This document shows positions 59,444 through 64,000 of a stretch of 64,000 bases of DNA, in pieces (positions within the stretch are counted from its first letter, which is position 1; each line of letters starts with the position of its first letter). The translations under genes and the position numbers were made by a program. The notes below the pieces were generated by a model. The model worked only from the letters and a program-made list of their open reading frames with translations, was not told where the DNA came from and searched no databases. The DNA is taken from assembly GCF_900070325.1 (NCBI RefSeq), contig NZ_LN879430.1:1481379-1545378 (forward strand), written 5' to 3'. The stretch comes from Herbinix luporum. Its GTDB lineage: Bacteria > Bacillota > Clostridia > Lachnospirales > Lachnospiraceae.

Positions 59444-59701
59444 CTATAAGCTTATTTTTAATATTTCATTCTCTATCTCTAGTTCCTTCATTTTCTTTTG
59501 AAGAGCCTTATACTCTTTCATAGAAATGGTTTCTGTTTCTGAAACCTGTACTTGAGAAAGAAGTTTTACCCAAGTAGAAATTGTGCCTTTGGGAACGCCA
59601 TATTCGTTTGATAACTCTGTTACACTTTTACCAGCTTTATTGCGCAGATCTACAATCTGCTGTTTAAATTCTGGGGTATAGGATTTTTGATTTTTTGCCA
59701 T
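59444..59701 (-). CDS. IS3-family transposase OrfA
   Basis: The gene encodes 85 residues with an N-terminal helix-turn-helix (SVTELSNEYGVPKGTISTWV) and a coiled-coil end (MKELEIENEILKISL). After it the DNA shows TTAAAAATAAGC followed by a short perfect hairpin (AGCCAAC / GTTGGCT), a plausible -1 frameshift signal leading towards OrfB. GGAGTG precedes the ATG. Confidence 0.85.
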   Translation of the reverse strand: MAKNQKSYTPEFKQQIVDLRNKAGKSVTELSNEYGVPKGTISTWVKLLSQVQVSETETISMKEYKALQKKMKELEIENEILKISL

Positions 59702-59769
59702 GTTTGAACACTCCTTTATTTTATTATAGAATGTTCAACTTTCCGTGTCCATAGTTATATACTAACACC

Positions 59770-61052
59770 ATATAGATTTAAATCATTATTTTGAAATCAT
59801 GAATACTCGTGGCGAGCAACTTGAACTTCATGAAATAGCAAAAGCAAAATTTTTAGAAGTATTGGATACAGAACAAGATAAAAAAACGGCAGCATTGATT
59901 TGGGAAAAATGCTCTAACATGGACTCGTATATACAAATGAATTTTGATCCCAGTGTTAGAAAGTATCTTTTTACAAATGATTGGTCTAGTATCAGGGATA
60001 ATATTAACGATTTTGATACAATTAAGGAATTTATTCATAGTGAAGATGAAGACAATAATTTAGTTCCTTTGATTGAGATTCTAAAAAACAAGAAACTCTT
60101 TAATAATGAAATAAGTAAGGATGAAGTTGAGAATGAACGTTTTGAATCGATTATTTCGTTCCCAAATTTTTTACTTCAGATAAATGCTGTACTTAATAAT
60201 TTAGAAGAGGAAGATTCAACCCTTGATGATAAACATTTCTTAAATAATTTATCATGGGCCTGGGGGGACGCTGATAAAGCAAAGAACTTTTTATTTCATA
60301 TGTTAAAATGCCGTGTACTGTTTGATAAATATATATTGAAACGTGAATATGCTAGAGATTATAAAGAAACTGGGAAATGGTCGTTACAACGTTTAGAAAG
60401 GTATAATGATGGGAAAGGTGATAAACCCAAATATGTAGGAACATTTGGTGAGGACAATAGTCAGAATAATAAACAACTAAGAACTCTGCAATCCTGCTTG
60501 CGTATAACCTACACATCACCTAAAACTATGCATTGGATTTCATTAATATTAACAAGCTTATTAGAAAATGAATCATGTGACATTATTGAAATACTTGAAG
60601 ATTACTGCAAAACAAAAGTTTTCGAATCAAAGTTTGAGAATTCTAGTGGATTTGGTTTTGAAAGAATCGTATTTACTTACCTTGATTATCTTTTATATAA
60701 GAATGGTTATTCTTACTTGGGCAAGGAAATTATTCCTCCATTATATGATGAGTGGCAGTTCCAATTTAGAAGTTCCATTGAACACTTTCAACCCCAAAAT
60801 CCCGTTGAAGGTGAAAGCTGGGAAGCAGATGACCTTGATGGCTTTGGCAACCTCGCATTAATTACAGTGTCAGGAAACTCGAAGTTTTCTAATTTACCAC
60901 CAGAGGGAAAAATCACCTCATATCCAAGTATTATAGAACAAAGTTTGAAACTCAAGATTATGAAAGAGTTGGTGAACTTCGATGATGAAAAATGGACGGA
61001 AGAAAAAGCAAGAAAGCATAAAGAAGAAATGTTTAGAGTTTTGAAAGGGTAG
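59770..61052 (+). pseudogene. DUF262/DUF1524 (GmrSD-like) protein lacking its N-terminus
   Basis: The coding match begins at about 59770 (IDLNHYFEIMNTRGEQLELH) and stays open to 61052. The first part is the end of a DUF262 domain. The C-terminus carries the DUF1524 HNH-like motif SIEHFQPQNPVEG plus FGNLALITVSGNSKFSN. Full GmrSD/DUF262 proteins have some 550-700 residues and act in restriction of modified or phage DNA. Here the N-terminal ParB-like NTPase part (with DGQQR) is missing because the IS element ends 20 bases upstream. An ATG at 59799 could start a shortened protein of 417 residues, but there is no Shine-Dalgarno site. Confidence 0.75.
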
Positions 61053-61066
61053 TTATTATATATGTC

Positions 61067-61135
61067 GATATGTTCCCGCCTACCGATAGTGCAAAAAGTG
61101 GCGATGACGTGTTTCCGACTACCGACAATGTAAAA
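61067..61135 (+). repeat. Inverted repeat, right copy
   Basis: It contains GATATGTTCCCGCCTACCGA and TAGTGCAAAAA and, further on, CTACCGACAATGTAAAA. See the left copy at 56655-56752. Confidence 0.6.
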
Positions 61136-61275
61136 GACATCAATCCACTCGGGTCGTTGCGGGTCGTTGCATGTGGAGACAGTCGTGTTGATAGAAAAGA
61201 AATAGGTTAATTTAAAAAGGTTTGAAGGTTTTTAAGTAAATAGGATGTGTGTTTTATGTTCCCTCAGACTATAGG

Positions 61276-61665
61276 GTTGGGGGAATTTTGCGCTCTTTGT
61301 CAATAGTTGGAGTGGGCTTATGGGAGGGGTTGATGGATTCTTATACGCTTTAATAACCTTTATAATCATTGATTATGTAACTGGAATCATGGGTGCAATC
61401 CTTCAGAAAAAGTTATCAAGTGATGTAGGATTTAAAGGAATTTTTAAAAAGATACTCTTTTTACAATGATAGCAATCGGTCATATCATAGACACTCATAT
61501 TATTAAAAACGGTAGTGCAGTTCGCACAGCCGTTATTTTTTTCTACATTTCCAATGAAGGTATTAGTTTATTGAAAACTCGGCTAAGATTGGACTACCTG
61601 TACCAAAAAAATTAAAGGATATCTTAGAACAGTTAGGAAAGGACGATGAAAATGTTAATAAATAA
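61276..61665 (+). pseudogene. Phage/toxin-secretion holin remnant
   Basis: Three frames in succession give a holin of the phage_holin_4 type: LMGGVDGFLYALITFIIIDY, VTGIMGAILQKKLSSDVGFK and GIFKKIL; then, after a shift near 61470, MIAIGHIIDTHIIKNGSAVR and TAVIFFYISNEGISLL; then, after another shift near 61580, NSAKIGLPVPKKLKDILEQL and a TAA at 61665. Two membrane spans are recognisable. The frameshifts make it non-functional. It marks an old prophage region. Confidence 0.7.
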
Positions 61666-61766
61666 AATATTTATTAGATATAACTACTCCAGTAGAAAGG
61701 GAGAAAAAATGAAATATATAGTCATCAATAATACAGGTAATAAAGATAAGGGAGCAGTTTCAAATA

Positions 61767-62030
61767 ACCACTATTATAAATACTTTTAATGTAATCCTTG
61801 AAGATAAGGATTACTTTATGGAAAAGTGGAAGGAAGGACTTAAGAGTGAAAATACTCTAGTAAGGTATAAGTCAAAGCAGTTTATAGATATATAAAAAAA
61901 TGCAAAGCCAATAGATGGATTAAACATGGATTTATTCTTTAGCATTGCCCAGAAGATGACGGCATTTGAAAGAGAGAAAATTATTGTAAGCTTGCTTGAT
62001 GGAACCGAAATTGAGGTTGCAATTGAATAG
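61767..62030 (+). pseudogene. Serine recombinase C-terminal remnant
   Basis: One frame reads NVILEDKDYFMEKWKEGLKS, ENTLVRYKSKQFIDI, a TAA, then KNAKPIDGLNMDLFFSIAQK and MTAFEREKIIVSLLDGTEIE before the TAG at 62030. This pattern is typical of the end of large serine recombinases. The catalytic N-terminal domain is absent. Confidence 0.55.
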
Positions 62031-62279
62031 AGGATTTAAGATAAGCCAGTTAGAGTGATGTATGGTCACTTTGACAGGCTCTTTTGCAATATATTAGAAC
62101 ATTAAATAAATTTTTGTCACTTTATGGCGGAAAATATTTACAATGAAATTATTGACAAATTTGTAACGTGGGGGGGTAGAATTATATTTGTAGACAAGCT
62201 TGTTTATGTAGTTGATAGAACTATTTGATGGGGTAAATGTCATACCTTTACAAAGAAAATAGAAGGAGGATGAAACAAT

Positions 62280-63093
62280 ATGAAAAAATTCATATTTAAA
62301 TTAATAAGTATATTAAGTATATTTACTATATTAATTGGAGCTAATTCCATTGATGTAGCAAATGCAGAGAGTAATGTAGAAAAACAAGAGTTAGTTAGAT
62401 ATGTACAGGGATATGAGGATGAAATTTTGGGTAAAGCAAATAATAATACTGAAATTGAAATTAATAAAACCCAATCTTCTAAAAGCGACCTAATAACCCC
62501 CAAAAACATACTACCTAATAAAGTGGTGTTAGATTGGGTTGCAACAGAAAATTCAATTATTCTAAAAATAACCAACTGGGGACTAGATTCAGTAGATTTA
62601 GTATATGGCACTATTGATACTGGAAACATGAAGAAAAACTTTAATGTAGCTATTGTTAGGCCAGGAACTAGCACTCATACTATTACAGGAGTACCTTTAT
62701 TAACTTGTAAAGAAAATATAAAAATAACATGGTCAGCTAAAGATGGAGAAAATGTTTTTGCATCTAGCGTTGTATCCACTGGAAGTCGAGAAATTCCATC
62801 AGACTTATTAAATCTTTGGTCACCAGGAAGCAAGGGTTCAAGAAGTGCTTGTTTAGATTATCATTTTAATAAACATGGTAAGGAAGTATCAGCTTCAAAT
62901 ATTTGCCAATATGTAAGAATGGCAGATAATGTTAGAAAAGATGTAATCAAAAAGAATTTAAAAACCAATAAGGTCAGTCCCTGGAGCAACAGCAAATTGT
63001 TATCGATACGAATATGGAATATATTATCTGCATGTAGTATGTGTAAATGATGTACCATCTGGCGATTTAGTAAGCTTTGGCAAAAAGTATTAA
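62280..63093 (+). pseudogene. Secreted toxin-like gene with a late frameshift
   Basis: GGAGGATG precedes the ATG at 62280. Residues 1 to about 29 form a signal peptide (ILSIFTILIGANSIDVANA). A beta-rich middle follows (VVLDWVATENSIILKITNWG). The C-terminal part contains ACLDYHFNKHGKEV, a pattern like toxin domains of polymorphic systems. The frame as it stands ends at 63050 with an unlikely tail (SIRIWNILSACSMCK). Removing one frameshift near 62970 gives a sensible end, PGATANCYRYEYGIYYLHVV and PSGDLVSFGKKY, to a TAA at 63091-63093. The next gene is a probable immunity gene. The toxin is probably inactive unless the shift is a sequencing error. Confidence 0.55.
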
Positions 63094-63153
63094 TTCTAAT
63101 ATTTTCATAATATAGAGTTAATAAATACAATAAACTAAAAAGGAGGTGATAGA

Positions 63154-63501
63154 TTGACTCCTATTGAATTTGGAATTATTGACAAGATAGATAATGATAA
63201 GGAATATATCAAATATGAACCAGAAAAATATAATTGTGTAACAATTGATGATGATATTTATATTGATGATTGGTGGGAAGATTTAAGCAAAATGAGAACA
63301 TATTTTGGTGATTTGAATACCCCTAATGTATCTTTAGATCGACATGGAGTTACATTAATACCACCGGAATCATTATCAATATTTGAAACTATAGTTTCTA
63401 ATGATCCTAGAATTAAACAAGATTATAGCCTTATGGAGTTGTTGAAACTAATCAGAAAAGCAAAACAAGAGAATAAATATATGATTCATTTTGGTGTCTA
63501 G
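63154..63501 (+). CDS. Probable immunity protein of the second toxin-like gene
   Basis: The gene encodes 115 residues starting with TTG at 63154 after a strong AAGGAGGTGA. The protein is small, acidic and cytoplasmic, with segments such as YEPEKYNCVTIDDDIYIDDW, YFGDLNTPNVSLDRHGVTLI and SLMELLKLIRKAKQENKY. No family is recognised. Its place 60 bases behind a secreted toxin-like gene, and the parallel with the pair at 1827-2960, make an immunity role likely. It is intact even though the toxin is frameshifted, which would be expected if immunity to siblings is still useful. Confidence 0.5.
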   Translation: MTPIEFGIIDKIDNDKEYIKYEPEKYNCVTIDDDIYIDDWWEDLSKMRTYFGDLNTPNVSLDRHGVTLIPPESLSIFETIVSNDPRIKQDYSLMELLKLIRKAKQENKYMIHFGV

Positions 63502-64000
63502 TACTAACTAGATTTATGTCAGTAATTAGACAAAAAACTAGCTTATTATATTTATTACTTATTGCTGATTAGAAACAAAAAAATATTACGAATATGATAT
63601 ATTAGTATGATTAAGACGGTAAATAGATATTATAAAGTTTCAAATGATGTATACGAAGAAATTACAAAACACTTTTGAATATAACCTCTTTGTAAGTTAT
63701 AAAGAGCAGGCTATTATGTCCAATGTCATCAACTTAATATGTAAGTAATTAGGGAAACAAAAAAACAATTATTAAAAAAAACACTTGACTTATTTGTAGT
63801 ATGAAGTTAGTAATATTATTCTATACTCATATGAAAACATATAAGGTATGTTCCATTTGAGAAAAAATAGACAAACCTTCAAATAGAGAGAGGGTAAAAG
63901 GGGGTAAAACTCTTTTTTTGCGAAATACTATCATTATTCTATCAAAACACACGTTGAGTGCGTAGCACTTATAGAGAAGAAATAGCTTAAAATATCAGGG
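63502..64000. other. Terminal stretch without a supported gene
   Basis: These 499 AT-rich bases have several stops in all frames. A 23-codon frame at 63608 has no ribosome binding site. Purine-rich AGAGAGAGGG near 63885 could precede a gene beyond the window. Confidence 0.35.

Larger units (their letters stand above)
58475..59751 (-). mobile_element. IS3-family (IS150 group) insertion sequence, apparently complete
   Basis: The element is 1277 bases. Inward-facing ends match: TGGACACAAAAAGTTGAAC at the left and TGGACACGGAAAGTTGAAC at the right. Both transposase frames are present. It separates the truncated vanS-like gene from the truncated DUF262 gene, neither of which continues on the other side, so a deletion or replacement accompanied insertion. 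Confidence 0.85.

Noticed and set aside
63608..63679. A 23-codon ORF near the right end
   Set aside because: No ribosome binding site, no promoter and no recognisable product.

Overview
The window is AT-rich DNA with Shine-Dalgarno-led genes, small intergenic gaps, Gram-positive-type lipoproteins and signal peptides, a THI-box thiamine operon and ISLre2/IS3 elements. This fits an anaerobic Firmicute of class Clostridia. The arabinoxylan-degrading enzymes suggest a plant-fibre degrader, perhaps Lachnospiraceae or a relative. No rRNA, tRNA or CRISPR array was seen.

Layout. 1-3.6 kb: a lipoprotein fragment, a decayed secreted protein, and a secreted toxin-like protein with a probable immunity gene. 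3.6-8.3 kb: housekeeping and accessory genes (M42 aminopeptidase, GNAT, MATE pump, ArsC). 8.7-20.1 kb: two very large secreted enzymes for feruloylated arabinoxylan (a 1996-residue CBM9/esterase/GH10 protein and a CE1-CBM6-GH62-CBM6 protein with a ruined dockerin-like tail) on either side of a lipoprotein flavin reductase. 20.3-23.8 kb: truncated genes around an ISLre2 scar, an XRE regulator and an orphan ABC permease. 24.2-28.8 kb: a compact four-gene unit with its own promoter and terminator, encoding a CbxX-type AAA+ ATPase, a membrane-anchored coiled-coil protein and two membrane proteins sharing a C-terminal motif. This is the best candidate here for an undescribed system. 28.8-30.5 kb: an intact ISLre2-family element.

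30.7-39.1 kb: mostly intact single genes (GrpB, GNATs, WYL and AraC regulators, a secreted protein) with remnants between them. 39.4-44.2 kb: a gene graveyard (ABC permease, flagellin, group II intron, peptide deformylase, class I LysRS, IS66 pieces) that still holds an apparently intact TPR-Arr rifamycin ADP-ribosyltransferase. 44.4-47.5 kb: a glycine betaine importer in two genes. 48.2-52.3 kb: a thiamine-thiazole operon (thiG-thiH-thiE-[thiC stump]-thiS-thiF) under a TPP riboswitch with a terminator.

52.4-62 kb: heavily rearranged DNA with a second group II intron stump, an AraC remnant, an ABC exporter cut by an IS3 element, a VanZ-like protein, a serine D,D-carboxypeptidase, a VanS-like kinase cut beside a second IS3 element, a DUF262/DUF1524 restriction-like gene that lost its N-terminus, and holin and recombinase remnants. 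62.3-63.5 kb: a second secreted toxin-like gene (frameshifted) with a probable immunity gene.

The coherent working units are arabinoxylan depolymerisation (esterases release ferulate, GH62 removes arabinose, GH10 cuts the backbone), thiazole/thiamine synthesis under riboswitch control, glycine betaine uptake, and the four-gene AAA+ membrane unit of unknown purpose. Much of the rest records repeated insertion, deletion and frameshift decay. Several single-base frameshifts could also be assembly errors.
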